Notes: generated by a model from the letters alone, not told the origin. A stretch of 64,000 nt of DNA from Bacterioplanoides sp965200585 (GCF_965200585.1 NZ_OZ241361.1); one strand, 5' to 3'; positions 35,082 to 44,198 are shown, counted from the stretch's first letter. Made by a program: numbers and translations.

Positions 35082-36600
35082 ATTGACCTCCGGCTTTCTC
35101 AAACCCGAGTTTCAATAAAACAGCCTCGTCTGAATAGGGATGTTTTATACCGGCAACTTCCTGATAATTCTCATGGCCCTTGCCTGCAATCACCACCAGC
35201 TCTGCAGTTGAATTAACCGCTTCAGTAATGGCTAAAGTTCGGTCATGTTGCTGGTGAAATTGCTCACTGTTCTTTGCTGTTAAAACATCGGCAAAAATCT
35301 GCTGTGGGTCTTCTGTACGAGGATTATCATCAGTTAACCAAACCTCGGCTTCTGAACTCACTGCCACGTCAGCCATTAACGAGCGCTTACTGCGATCACG
35401 GTCGCCACCACATCCAAATACCAGTGCTTGCTGTGTGGCAACACCTTTAAGTGCCTGCATCACATTAGTTAACGCGTCCGGTGTATGAGCAAAATCCACA
35501 ACGGCCAACTGCGTAACTGCCGATGGAGTATCGTTATTAACTGCATTAACGACACGGCGGTATAACGCCATACGGCCATCAACGGCATTCAATGTGGCAG
35601 CAGCTGCTAATAGCTCGGAAAAATCAAAATCCTGCAGACACAATGCAGTAATCGCAGCAACCGCATTTGCCATATTAAAATCACCAATTAATGGCAGTTT
35701 TACCGTGCCCTGTCCCCAGGGAGTTGTTAACTCAGAGGTTAGCCAGCCGGATTCATAATTAGGTTGTGAATAATAAATATCTGAATCGGCACGACGGCCG
35801 TAGGAGTAGATTTTTTCAGCTGAGTTTTCTGATTCATTTAATAATCGCTGACCATATTCGTCATCGCTATTAATCAATGCGTATTGCAGCGGATAATCGC
35901 GGAACAATTTTGCTTTTGCCGCAAAATAGCTGTCCATATCACCGTGATAATCCAGGTGATCCTGAGTCAGATTGGTCATGATGGCGGTATGAAATGCCAA
36001 CCCGGTAACCCGGCCTTGCTCTAATCCATGTGACGATACTTCCAGCGCAGCCAAATCTGCCTTCTGTTCTGCCATGGCATACAAAGAACGCTTCACCACG
36101 GTAATATCCGGCGTGGTATTACGGGTGGCTTCTAAGTTCGGCCAGACACCATTACCCAAGGTGCCTAATAAACCCGCAGCCTTATTTAACGTAGTGGTTA
36201 ACTGGGCAATATATTGTGTGACAGAACTTTTGCCATTAGTACCAGTAACCGCAATTAAAGGCATTTGAGCACTTTGTGGATAACGCTGCTCTGACAGCGC
36301 AACAATTTGCTGGGCTAATCCCGGTGCCGAGAAAACCGGAACACCACTATCAACTAATTCATAACCAACACATTCAAACGCAATTTCACCGTCAGCCAAT
36401 ACCGCGACAGCACCGTTTTTAACGGCATCCAGAATATGAGCCCGGCCGTCTTGCTGGCTGCCACTACGGGCAATAAAAACATCACCTTCAGCCACATCGC
36501 GACTATCGATGCGAATGTGTTTGATCTCCCGATCCCACTCCGGTGGAATATACGGATTCCCCTGGGTTAACTGCGATAATTTCATTGTTGTGATGGTCAT
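35074..36600 (-). CDS. murE: UDP-MurNAc-tripeptide synthetase MurE
   Basis: Adds the third stem residue, meso-diaminopimelate in most Gram-negatives. The 508-aa protein has IRIDSRDVAEGDVFIA, P-loop AVTGTNGKSSVTQYI, TNLTQDHLDYHG and the mDAP-specific block DDNPRTEDP (DNPR). Start ATG 36600 overlaps the ftsI stop in ATGA; a second ATG five codons in (36585) is possible. Confidence 0.95.
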   Translation of the reverse strand: MTITTMKLSQLTQGNPYIPPEWDREIKHIRIDSRDVAEGDVFIARSGSQQDGRAHILDAVKNGAVAVLADGEIAFECVGYELVDSGVPVFSAPGLAQQIVALSEQRYPQSAQMPLIAVTGTNGKSSVTQYIAQLTTTLNKAAGLLGTLGNGVWPNLEATRNTTPDITVVKRSLYAMAEQKADLAALEVSSHGLEQGRVTGLAFHTAIMTNLTQDHLDYHGDMDSYFAAKAKLFRDYPLQYALINSDDEYGQRLLNESENSAEKIYSYGRRADSDIYYSQPNYESGWLTSELTTPWGQGTVKLPLIGDFNMANAVAAITALCLQDFDFSELLAAAATLNAVDGRMALYRRVVNAVNNDTPSAVTQLAVVDFAHTPDALTNVMQALKGVATQQALVFGCGGDRDRSKRSLMADVAVSSEAEVWLTDDNPRTEDPQQIFADVLTAKNSEQFHQQHDRTLAITEAVNSTAELVVIAGKGHENYQEVAGIKHPYSDEAVLLKLGFEKAGGQYA

Positions 36601-38354
36601 GCAGCATCCCTCTTAGCAATCAATTGAGGGGCTGCTTTTTTCTTATTTACCACGATTGTTTTTGTCTTCTGATCATCTGGAGCAACCTGGCGCAAACGCA
36701 GTGCCTGCTCCATAATTCTGGAAAAAACCGGGGCGGCTACTTCACCACCGTAATATTCACGTCCCTGAGGCTCGTCGACAACAACGACCAATACCAGCTC
36801 TGGATCAGAGACCGGTGCAACCCCGGCAAAAATGGCGGTGTATTGAGAATCTTCGTAACCATCACGGCCAACTTTATGCGCGGTACCGGTTTTGCCGGCC
36901 ACCCGATAACCATTAACCATGGCGCGACGCCCGGTACCTTTTACCGAAATCACCGTTTCCATCATATCTAACACCTGGCGCGCGGTTCTTGCTTTCATGA
37001 CCCGCTGACATCCCGGGGTATTTTCAGCGGCTTCGAGCATTAATAAACGCACCGCCTGACGACAGCCTTGCTGACTGAAGCTGGTGTAAGCTTGCGCCAA
37101 CTGCAAAGGGGTTAATGACAAACCATAACCGTAAGACATAGTGGCCAAACGCAGGTCATCCATTTGCTCCGGGTAAGGCAATGTGCCAACTGCTTCTCCC
37201 GGAAAACCCAATACCGAAGCAGAGCCCATACCGGCATCGTGAAAAAAGCGCCAGACTTTTTCTGCGCCCAGATTATGCGCCAGCTTGGTAACACCAATAT
37301 TGGAAGACTTGGTAATCACGCCAGTAAGATCCAGCTCACCATAATTGCGATGATCACGAATGGTTTTGTGTTTAACCCGCATATAACCCGGCGCGGTATT
37401 CAGCACGGTTGATGGGGCATAACGACCGGAATCTAACGCTGCCGCTACCGTAAACGGCTTCATGGTTGAGCCCGGCTCAATTAAATCGGCCAGTGCGCGA
37501 TTGCGCATATGATTGGCTTTTAATTGTGCGCGGTTATTCGGGTTGTAAGACGGTTGATTCACCAATGCCAACACTTCGCCATTGCGCGCATCCAGCAACA
37601 CCGCTGATCCAGTTTTGGCTTTATGAGAAGCCACCGCCGCTTTTAATTCACGGTATGCTAAATATTGCAGACGCAGGTCCAGCGTCAGGTGTAAATCATT
37701 ACCCGGCTGCGGGGTGTCACTCACTTCCAGTTGCTTCACCACATTGCCATATAAATCTTTGACCACCCGGCGAGAGCCATCTTGACCGGATAAATAATCG
37801 TTAAAGGCCAGTTCCAATCCTTCCTGACCCTGACCATCAATATTGACAATACCCAGAGTGTGCGCAGTGACTTCTGACGCCGGGTAATAACGACGAAAAT
37901 CGTGATCGCCATACACACCGCTGACGCCCAGATTTAATACCCGCTGCGCTAATTCCGGCTCAACCTGACGTTTTAAATAAATAAAAGAGCGGCCTTTACC
38001 GGCCGCTCGCTCTACTTTTTTGAGCAAGGATTTTTTATTCAGACCAAGCGGCTTAGCCAGCTGAGGAATTTGCTGCAGATTAATTTGCTGTGGATTAATC
38101 CACAAAGTCACCACCGGAGTACTAACGGCCAATGGGCGGCCATGACGATCGACAATTTTACCCCGACTGGCCGGTTGCAGCTCTGATCGCACGGTGCGTT
38201 TTTCACCCTGCTCAAACAAGAACGGCTGGTCAACCGTATGCAGCATGACCAACCGAACCAGCACCGCCAACAACAACGCCGCGAACACTGCCATCACCAG
38301 CGCAAAGCGCCAGCGGGCAATTCCGCTTGTTGTGGGTTGGGGTTCGGTTGTCAT
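36597..38354 (-). CDS. ftsI: Peptidoglycan D,D-transpeptidase FtsI (PBP3)
   Basis: Septal class B penicillin-binding protein. 585 aa: membrane anchor at about 15-38, pedestal domain (PASRGKIVDRHGRPLAVS) and transpeptidase domain with the serine motif S296-TMK, the S350-S351-N352 motif and K488-T-G. It carries a basic, lysine-rich C-terminal tail. About 40 bases follow ftsL. Confidence 0.96.
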   Translation of the reverse strand: MTTEPQPTTSGIARWRFALVMAVFAALLLAVLVRLVMLHTVDQPFLFEQGEKRTVRSELQPASRGKIVDRHGRPLAVSTPVVTLWINPQQINLQQIPQLAKPLGLNKKSLLKKVERAAGKGRSFIYLKRQVEPELAQRVLNLGVSGVYGDHDFRRYYPASEVTAHTLGIVNIDGQGQEGLELAFNDYLSGQDGSRRVVKDLYGNVVKQLEVSDTPQPGNDLHLTLDLRLQYLAYRELKAAVASHKAKTGSAVLLDARNGEVLALVNQPSYNPNNRAQLKANHMRNRALADLIEPGSTMKPFTVAAALDSGRYAPSTVLNTAPGYMRVKHKTIRDHRNYGELDLTGVITKSSNIGVTKLAHNLGAEKVWRFFHDAGMGSASVLGFPGEAVGTLPYPEQMDDLRLATMSYGYGLSLTPLQLAQAYTSFSQQGCRQAVRLLMLEAAENTPGCQRVMKARTARQVLDMMETVISVKGTGRRAMVNGYRVAGKTGTAHKVGRDGYEDSQYTAIFAGVAPVSDPELVLVVVVDEPQGREYYGGEVAAPVFSRIMEQALRLRQVAPDDQKTKTIVVNKKKAAPQLIAKRDAA

Positions 38355-38392
38355 CTTGCAAAAACCTCGTTAATTGTTGGAACGTTTTGGTA

Positions 38393-38710
38393 TTAAAGCT
38401 GCCAAACCTGTACGTCAGCAGCTTCCGTCATATTCAGTTGTTTACGCGCCTGCTGATCAATACGGCCATGCGCCGTCAGAGTGCTGATTTCCAGCAATAA
38501 GCGAGTGTGCTCCTGCAACAGCGCCAAGCGCTGCTTATCCAGCTGCTGCCACTGCGCCAACAAGCCACGATGCTTATGCACCTGTGATATCTGCAAGGCA
38601 GCAACCACAATGACCAGCAGCCAGAATCCCCATGGCAACAGTCTCCATGGCAACATTCGTCGAGCGCGTTTTAACCATACGTCACCAGAATTAGCTTGTT
38701 GCCCTTCCAT
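38393..38710 (-). CDS. ftsL: Cell division protein FtsL
   Basis: Short bitopic divisome protein forming a complex with FtsQ and FtsB. The 105-aa product has one membrane segment (LLPWGFWLLVIVVAALQISQV), followed by a leucine-zipper-like periplasmic stretch (LLAQWQQLDKQRLALLQEHTRLLLE). Weak sequence conservation is normal; identity rests on size, topology and its place between rsmH and ftsI. Confidence 0.88.
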   Translation of the reverse strand: MEGQQANSGDVWLKRARRMLPWRLLPWGFWLLVIVVAALQISQVHKHRGLLAQWQQLDKQRLALLQEHTRLLLEISTLTAHGRIDQQARKQLNMTEAADVQVWQL

Positions 38711-38718
38711 GCTGCGGC

Positions 38719-39675
38719 CTATGACTTCGCTAAGCGTTCAGCAACCCGCAATACCGCGCTGCGGGAGCGGGCATTACGATCAACCTCTTCTTTGGTTGGC
38801 ATAATGGCCTTGCCGACCCGCTTCATGGTTTTACCCAATTGATCATCGGTCAGAGGGATACCAACCGGCACGTCTTTACCTTTTTCCTGAGCACGGATAA
38901 AGCGCTTCACCATGCGGTCTTCCAGCGAGTGGAAGCTGATCACCGCCAAGTGACCACCACTGGCTAATAATTCAACCGACTCATCCAGCACATTCTCCAG
39001 ATCACCCAGCTCATTGTTCACCGCAATACGGATCGCCTGAAACGCACGGGTCGCCGGATGCTTATGACGCTCCCAGTTCGGGTTTGCGGCTTTCACAATT
39101 TCAGCCAAACGCAAGGTGGTGGTAATGGGTTCTTCGGCCTGGGCTTTTTTCAGCCAGTTGGCAATACGCTTGCCGTAGCGTTCTTCCCCGTATTCCTTTA
39201 ACACCCGGGCAATTTCTTTCTCCGGGGTTTGCTCCAGCCATTCGGCTGCACTGAGCCCGGCATCCGGGTTCATACGCATATCCAAAGGGCCGTCACGTAA
39301 AAAGCTGAAACCACGTTCAGCATCGTCGAGCTGAGGAGAAGACACACCCAGATCCAGCAAAATCCCGTCTACCTCAGAAATACCTAAGCGCGCTAATTCG
39401 GTTTTCATCTCGGCGAAACTGGACTGCACAATCTGGAAGCGGCTGTCTTCCTGCTCTAACGTTTTGCCCGATTCAATCGCCAGCGGGTCTTTATCAAACC
39501 CAATTAAGCGACCTTTATCGGATAATTTGCTTAACAACAAACGGCTATGGCCGCCCCGGCCAAAAGTACCGTCGACATACACACCATCCGGGTCAGTCAG
39601 ACAACCGTCGACTGTTTCTTCCAGCAATACCGTGGTGTGTAAAAAATCGGCTAAATCTGTGTCTTTTAAACTCAT
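38719..39675 (-). CDS. rsmH: 16S rRNA (cytosine-1402-N4)-methyltransferase
   Basis: SAM-dependent methyltransferase modifying C1402 in the 30S P site. The 318-aa protein has VLLEETVDGCLTDPDGVYVDGTFGRGGHSR, LLDLGVSSPQLDDAERGFSF, GPLDMRM and VISFHSLEDRMVKRFI. It overlaps mraZ by 4 bases and precedes ftsL by 8. Confidence 0.96.
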   Translation of the reverse strand: MSLKDTDLADFLHTTVLLEETVDGCLTDPDGVYVDGTFGRGGHSRLLLSKLSDKGRLIGFDKDPLAIESGKTLEQEDSRFQIVQSSFAEMKTELARLGISEVDGILLDLGVSSPQLDDAERGFSFLRDGPLDMRMNPDAGLSAAEWLEQTPEKEIARVLKEYGEERYGKRIANWLKKAQAEEPITTTLRLAEIVKAANPNWERHKHPATRAFQAIRIAVNNELGDLENVLDESVELLASGGHLAVISFHSLEDRMVKRFIRAQEKGKDVPVGIPLTDDQLGKTMKRVGKAIMPTKEEVDRNARSRSAVLRVAERLAKS

Positions 39676-40127
39676 AACGACAAGCTCTGTAATTCTTCCG
39701 GCAGCTGATCTGGCTGGCTCACCATATCCAGGTAGTCATCACGACGGCTTTCCCATTGAGCTTTGCTCCACAGTTCCAGCTTTTTGCCCTGACCAACCAG
39801 CACGCTTTCTTTTTCTAAACCGGCGTATTCCCGCAATGGTTGCGGTAACAGCACTCGTCCGCTGCTATCCAGCTCAAGGTCCGTGGCATGGCCAATCAGC
39901 AAACGCTGAATACGGCGAGCAACCGGGTTAAAGCTGGGTAGTGCTTCAATCTTTTTCTGAATTTCGTCCCATTCATTAATGGGATACACCAACAAACAAC
40001 GTTCTTCGGTATCAATCGTGGCTACCAAACGGGCACCACAGAGCTCAGCCAGCGGTTCCCGATATTTTGTCGGGATCGCCAGACGCCCTTTAGCATCCAG
40101 ATTGATCGTATGTAGCCCCCGAAACAT
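39672..40127 (-). CDS. mraZ: Transcriptional regulator MraZ
   Basis: First gene of the division/cell-wall cluster; MraZ binds direct repeats before its own gene and in E. coli represses the cluster. The 151-aa protein is two tandem SpoVT/AbrB-like domains: GLHTINLDAKGRLAIPTKYRE and ATDLELDSSGRVLLPQPLREYAGL. ATG 40127 gives MFRGLHTINLD, the family's usual start. The operator is recognisable upstream. Confidence 0.96.
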   Translation of the reverse strand: MFRGLHTINLDAKGRLAIPTKYREPLAELCGARLVATIDTEERCLLVYPINEWDEIQKKIEALPSFNPVARRIQRLLIGHATDLELDSSGRVLLPQPLREYAGLEKESVLVGQGKKLELWSKAQWESRRDDYLDMVSQPDQLPEELQSLSL

Positions 40128-40250
40128 ATGCCTTCCGTTGTGACTTTCTGTTTGTGAGTTGGGTAATTCTTATTTTGCAGCGATAGTGAGCACTAACATC
40201 AAGGGTTTTATCCCGGGCATTCCATGAATCTCCACTGCAGTTTAAAGAGA

Positions 40251-40275
40251 TCCCACAATTACCCACTATCATCCA
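40251..40275 (-). promoter_or_regulatory. MraZ operator (three direct repeats)
   Basis: On the - strand TGGAT-GATAG-TGGGT-AATTG-TGGGA, three TGG units each 10 bases apart. This matches the known MraZ box of TGGGN repeats with 5-base spacers. It lies just after the predicted transcription start of the cluster. Confidence 0.85.
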
Positions 40276-40284
40276 CATAACTAC

Positions 40285-40313
40285 ACTATAGAAAGCACCT
40301 ATGCCTTTTGCAA
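40285..40313 (-). promoter_or_regulatory. Promoter of the division/cell-wall cluster
   Basis: Read on the - strand: TTGCAA (40313-40308), 17 bases, TATAGT (40290-40285). Four of six and five of six matches to the sigma-70 boxes with ideal spacing. The start would fall at about 40278, immediately before the MraZ box. Confidence 0.75.
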
Positions 40314-40680
40314 CCCGGGAAAGTACCGGTTTCATCAGGATTTTGCTTTATTTCACAATGACTTAGCGAGGTGGGAAAGAATGGTGGGAATTTGTGGCGA
40401 ACAAAACATGAACAGACTGTTCCATCTAAGGCGCAAAGTTAAAGTAAATTCTTAAGTTAGTATTCACCAACTCAAAGACATATAAAATTTTGCTATATGA
40501 AGTAATTACTAACTTCACTTTAATCAAAAGTTAGCAAGCACCAACCTTTGACAATGCCGCCAGAGCCAATCACCGCGCTACCTTTGCAGGCATCAGCTGG
40601 TTTATGATGCAGCCAACTTGCAATCAAAGCTTCGAAACAACAAAAACGACTACTCAAAACCTTCAGACTAACCAAAGACT
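40314..40680. other. Gene-free region between the mraZ promoter and the ion channel gene
   Basis: No credible gene. On the + strand at 40372-40398 there are more TGG units (TGGGA-AAGAA-TGGTG, TGGGA-ATTTG-TGGCG), the same type as the MraZ box but in the opposite orientation. At 40454-40515 AAGTTAGTA and TACTAACTT can pair around an AT-rich centre with CATATA/TATATG. No clear promoter was found for the ion channel gene. Confidence 0.5.
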
Positions 40681-41490
40681 ATGAATATCCAGGCAATACA
40701 GGCGGCATCCCAAAAACTGCGCGACAACAAACTGTTCGAACTGTTTGTGGTGTCCGTCATTATCATTTCTGCATTATTGATTGGCGCCAAAACCTACGTC
40801 ATCCCAGAGAAGGTGCTGCAAGTGGTGCTGTGGCTGGATGCCAGTATCACCGTGATCTTCCTGCTTGAAATCACCATTCGGTTTATTGCAGAGCCCAATA
40901 AGAAACGCTTCTTCCATAATGGCTGGAACGTGTTTGACACCTTAGTGGTATTGGTCAGCCTGATTCCAATCGAAGACAGCGATATGGCACTGATCGGCCG
41001 ATTGGTGCGGATATTCCGGGTACTACGAATGGTGTCGATTATTCCCGAGCTGCGCACCCTGCTGAACTCGCTGCTGCGGGCACTACCGCAACTGGGCTAT
41101 GTCCTGCTGTTGATGTTTATCATCTTCTATATCTACGCCGCCATAGGTTCAACCTTCTTTGCCCAAATCAATCCTGAGCTATGGGGCGATATCTCCATTT
41201 CATTACTGACGCTGTTCCGGGTAATGACCTTTGAAGACTGGACTGATGTGATGTACGAGACCATGGGCACCTACCCGCTATCGTGGACTTATTACCTCAC
41301 CTTTATCTTCCTGACGGCATTCGCCTTCCTCAATATGGTGATTGGTATCGTCGTTAATGTGCTGGAAGATGAACACGCCCGCGAGCGTGCGGAACAGGAA
41401 GAAGCCGAGGGCAAGGCAACAATTGAAGACTTACAGGCTGAAATTCAGGAGTTGAAGCAACTGATTATTCAGCAGCAAAACTCAAAATAG
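40681..41490 (+). CDS. Voltage-gated ion channel subunit, bacterial NaChBac-like family
   Basis: 269 residues with six membrane segments, one pore loop and a C-terminal coiled coil, the plan of homotetrameric bacterial sodium channels. S4 has arginines every third residue (R107, R110, R113, R116 in LIGRLVRIFRVLRM). The pore loop LLTLFRVMTFEDWTDVM has selectivity-filter residues T183-F-E185-D186-W187-T-D189. In NaChBac and NavAb this is TLESW followed by neutral residues, so the extra acids suggest different, perhaps calcium, selectivity (inference). The coiled coil EDLQAEIQELKQLIIQQQ should hold the tetramer together. No neighbour hints at its role. Confidence 0.9.
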   Translation: MNIQAIQAASQKLRDNKLFELFVVSVIIISALLIGAKTYVIPEKVLQVVLWLDASITVIFLLEITIRFIAEPNKKRFFHNGWNVFDTLVVLVSLIPIEDSDMALIGRLVRIFRVLRMVSIIPELRTLLNSLLRALPQLGYVLLLMFIIFYIYAAIGSTFFAQINPELWGDISISLLTLFRVMTFEDWTDVMYETMGTYPLSWTYYLTFIFLTAFAFLNMVIGIVVNVLEDEHARERAEQEEAEGKATIEDLQAEIQELKQLIIQQQNSK

Positions 41491-42122
41491 TATTAGGGCT
41501 CTAACAAAAGCCAACGAGAATCAGCACGGACGCTATTCTTGTGAAATACGGCATACAAAAGCAGTAAAACTGCCAAAAAACACAAGTTCATGGCAAGAAT
41601 GGCACGAAAAAATGGCAATCCTGCGTGTTTGCACTGTTCTTTAAGGAAAATCTGTAGGAAAATCAAAGTCTTGTCAGCTTCGTCAACGAGAATAATAAGG
41701 TCGCGTTTTCAGGTATAACCGGCGTGCTTATTTACCTGGATGAAAAAATCTGACAAGTGGAAATTTCCACAAAGATTTCAGTTAGTTATGAGAATGCCCA
41801 AAACCAGGGCCCTCCATACAAACACGCATGTGCACAACAGCGTTAAGCGCAAGGAGCGAGTAGATGAAATGGATGACATCAGCATTTCTACTGACTTCGT
41901 TTGAGAACCCCTCAAATGGAAATCTACAAGATTTTGAAGTGAGTACGATAGAAAACTCCGATTACAAAAAGCTAGCCTCCTAAAAGCTGATCTTCGCTAA
42001 CAAGTAATTTGAAGTTTTCGGGTCACTTATTTTCTCCGAAATAATCAAGAATAGCCTTCAACTACAGAACGTCGTCATTATGTAGTTCACTGTTGTGATG
42101 AGCGTTAAAGAATAAGAAAATT
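41491..42122. other. Gene-poor AT-rich gap of 632 bases
   Basis: I see no conserved gene, RNA or repeat. It holds one short reading frame with a good ribosome-binding site (41864-41983). Base use shifts to AT-rich toward the acyltransferase, suggesting the left edge of acquired DNA lies here. Confidence 0.4.
41864..41983 (+). CDS. Possible 39-residue peptide or gene remnant
   Basis: Starts MKWMTSAFLLTSFENPSNG and ends SDYKKLAS. The ATG is preceded by AAGGAG with 7 bases between. No recognisable domain, and the N terminus is too short for a clear signal peptide. It could be a real small protein, a leader peptide or the start of a decayed gene. Confidence 0.25.
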   Translation: MKWMTSAFLLTSFENPSNGNLQDFEVSTIENSDYKKLAS

Positions 42123-43298
42123 ATGCAATCAGAGAATAAAATTCCAGCAGTTGAAAGCATTCGTGGATGGGCCTGCTTTATGGTTCTGTTGTCACATTTA
42201 AGTCTAACATTTTACCCTTATCTACATGCTTTTAATGGAAAAGCCAGATTTGAAGATCACCCTATTCAATATTCAATCCATGAATCTCCATTTGGTTTTT
42301 TCTTTTCCGGGACATCAGCTGTGTTTATATTTTTTACCATTAGTGGCTATATTTTATCCAGAGCGGCACTTAAAGAAAAAAATATAAATAAAAGACTCTT
42401 CCTTATGAGCCTTAAAAGGTACCCTCGGTTAATGATACCGGCACTTGCCTCATGCCTGTTGGGCTATATCGCTATTAAATTTATAAATATTCAAAGCCCG
42501 CAACTGACTGACTGGATAAACAACTATGGAGATAATCAAAGTCATTCATTCTTTGGTGCGATTTATAGTGGAGCCATTGACGTATTTTTCTTATCAGGAA
42601 AGAGTCTATACAATCCAGTTTTATGGACGATGAAAATTGAGTTAATAGGCTCATTCGTTGTTTATTTTCTCTGTTTTAACAGAGCTTCACTAAAACAGCC
42701 ATTTCTAACCGGTTGTATTTTCCTTATGACTATAGCCCTTCTGCTTCTAAAAATAATACCGTCAAACCTTGCTCTTGGGCTTATATCTTTTTATGGCGGT
42801 TATTTATTCAGCATTTACGGACAAAAAATAACATCAAGCATGGCACTAATATTGATTAGTGTCGGTATATATCTTGCTGGCGCTCACAATACAAGTACTT
42901 CATATACCTTTATTCATTTTTTCCTGGGTGATCACACGTATAAAATATGCAATTTCATATCAGGATTCTTCATCGTTTATGCCGTAATATTTAATGATCG
43001 CTTAAGTACGATTTTTTCTGGAAAATTTTCAGCTTTTATGGGAAAAGTTTCTTTTTCTGTGTACCTCATTCATATCCCCATTCTATCGACCTTTGGAGTG
43101 TTTGTTTTTAACAGACTATATGAGGCTACAGGAATGTATAACATTGCCGCAGTGACCTCATCTATCCTATCAATACTAACAATATACTTTTTGTCATTAT
43201 TTTTTTACCGTAGCATAGACTTAAAAGGAATGAGCTTAAGCAACAGGCTTGCTAAATACATTTGGATTAGATCTAATACAGACACCAAGAAACTGTAA
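42123..43298 (+). CDS. Acyltransferase family 3 (OafA/YrhL-like) membrane protein
   Basis: 391 residues with about ten membrane segments. The N terminus KIPAVESIRGWACFMVLLSHL has the R-G-x(n)-H pattern that carries the active-site His of this family, and FFTISGYILSRAAL is the following block. Such proteins O-acetylate sugars of LPS, capsule or other surface glycans; the acceptor here is unknown. There is no C-terminal SGNH domain. The gene is clearly more AT-rich than the core genes around it, with many ATA and AAA codons, which suggests transfer. Confidence 0.88.
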   Translation: MQSENKIPAVESIRGWACFMVLLSHLSLTFYPYLHAFNGKARFEDHPIQYSIHESPFGFFFSGTSAVFIFFTISGYILSRAALKEKNINKRLFLMSLKRYPRLMIPALASCLLGYIAIKFINIQSPQLTDWINNYGDNQSHSFFGAIYSGAIDVFFLSGKSLYNPVLWTMKIELIGSFVVYFLCFNRASLKQPFLTGCIFLMTIALLLLKIIPSNLALGLISFYGGYLFSIYGQKITSSMALILISVGIYLAGAHNTSTSYTFIHFFLGDHTYKICNFISGFFIVYAVIFNDRLSTIFSGKFSAFMGKVSFSVYLIHIPILSTFGVFVFNRLYEATGMYNIAAVTSSILSILTIYFLSLFFYRSIDLKGMSLSNRLAKYIWIRSNTDTKKL

Positions 43299-43484
43299 TT
43301 CAACCTGCAACTAACAACTAATTCATAAGTGCACTTCCGGGATCCAGAACCATAGTATTACCAACACCAGAAACAGGATAAAAAATTACTTTATTAATTG
43401 CGCCAACCGCAGTTTCAACCTGAATATTTAATCGACATATAAAATAGCGATTATTCGTTCAAATTAAACCTACAAGGAGCATTC

Positions 43485-44039
43485 ATGAGAGTTGTTAAGC
43501 GTCTTCTTAGGGAAGGAAAAAGCAAGGGTTCTATTTTTGAGAAAGCCTCAGAAGAAGGACTTAACCTTAAAAAGGTTTCCAAATATCTAGCAATGTATCC
43601 AGATCCCGAAGAGTCTGAGAGCTACAGTAGCGCTAATAACACCTTGATTGGCATATACTTAGTTTGGATTTTGCTAGGCTTGCTGTCAATCGCACCAATT
43701 TTTCCTGAACTCCCGGTGACTACAGCCCTTGGATTTATAACTTTTGAAGTTGTAATACCTGTTTTAGTCTTATACTGCATTTATAGAAAACTATCGATTG
43801 GATACCTGATATTTTCATTTTTCTTATTTATGAATATTCTTCGTTTATTCGGAGCAGGGGTTATCGATGTTTTATCAGAGGTATGCATTAATGCTTTTTT
43901 TATTGCCTATGTGGTAATTTTAAAAAACAAACTTTTCCCTTATCAAAATTTCTTTAACACAAAGAAGAATGCTAAAGGCCTTTCTATTTTCAAGAAAGAC
44001 TCAACAAGCATCTGCGATTCAACTGTAGCTAAAAATTAA
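43485..44039 (+). CDS. Membrane protein of unknown function with soluble N-terminal domain
   Basis: 184 residues; ATG 43485 has AAGGAG upstream. Residues 1-40 (RVVKRLLREGKSKGSIFEKASEEGLNLKKVSKYLAMYP) look like a small helical bundle resembling a helix-turn-helix. Four hydrophobic segments follow (about 53-75, 78-98, 103-122, 124-146), then a polar Lys-rich tail. AT-rich like the acyltransferase before it. Not recognised. Confidence 0.7.
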   Translation: MRVVKRLLREGKSKGSIFEKASEEGLNLKKVSKYLAMYPDPEESESYSSANNTLIGIYLVWILLGLLSIAPIFPELPVTTALGFITFEVVIPVLVLYCIYRKLSIGYLIFSFFLFMNILRLFGAGVIDVLSEVCINAFFIAYVVILKNKLFPYQNFFNTKKNAKGLSIFKKDSTSICDSTVAKN

Positions 44040-44171
44040 TTAACAAGCCCACTCCAGACCATCCCGGGCCATAGTGTTCAGGGTAGCTAAAGCCTTTATC
44101 ATTACTGCCTTCAGCGCTACTTTTGATACTTTCTTTGTTTAATCAGGCGATAATATGGGCGTTGCCTGGCC

Positions 44172-44198
44172 TCAGCGGTCAAAAAAACTGGCCGCTGA
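44172..44198. other. Hairpin upstream of the beta-propeller gene
   Basis: TCAGCGGTCA (44172-44181) pairs with TGGCCGCTGA (44189-44198), 10 bp with one G-T pair, loop AAAAAAC. No T-run follows. Probably the end of the previous transcript or part of the next gene's leader. Confidence 0.4.

Noticed and set aside
40090..40335. Open frame of 81 codons covering the mraZ promoter region
   Set aside because: It spans the -35/-10 boxes and MraZ box and overlaps the mraZ start in another frame.
41491..44160. Insertion sequence or prophage in the AT-rich segment
   Set aside because: No transposase, integrase or phage structural gene and no flanking direct repeats were found.
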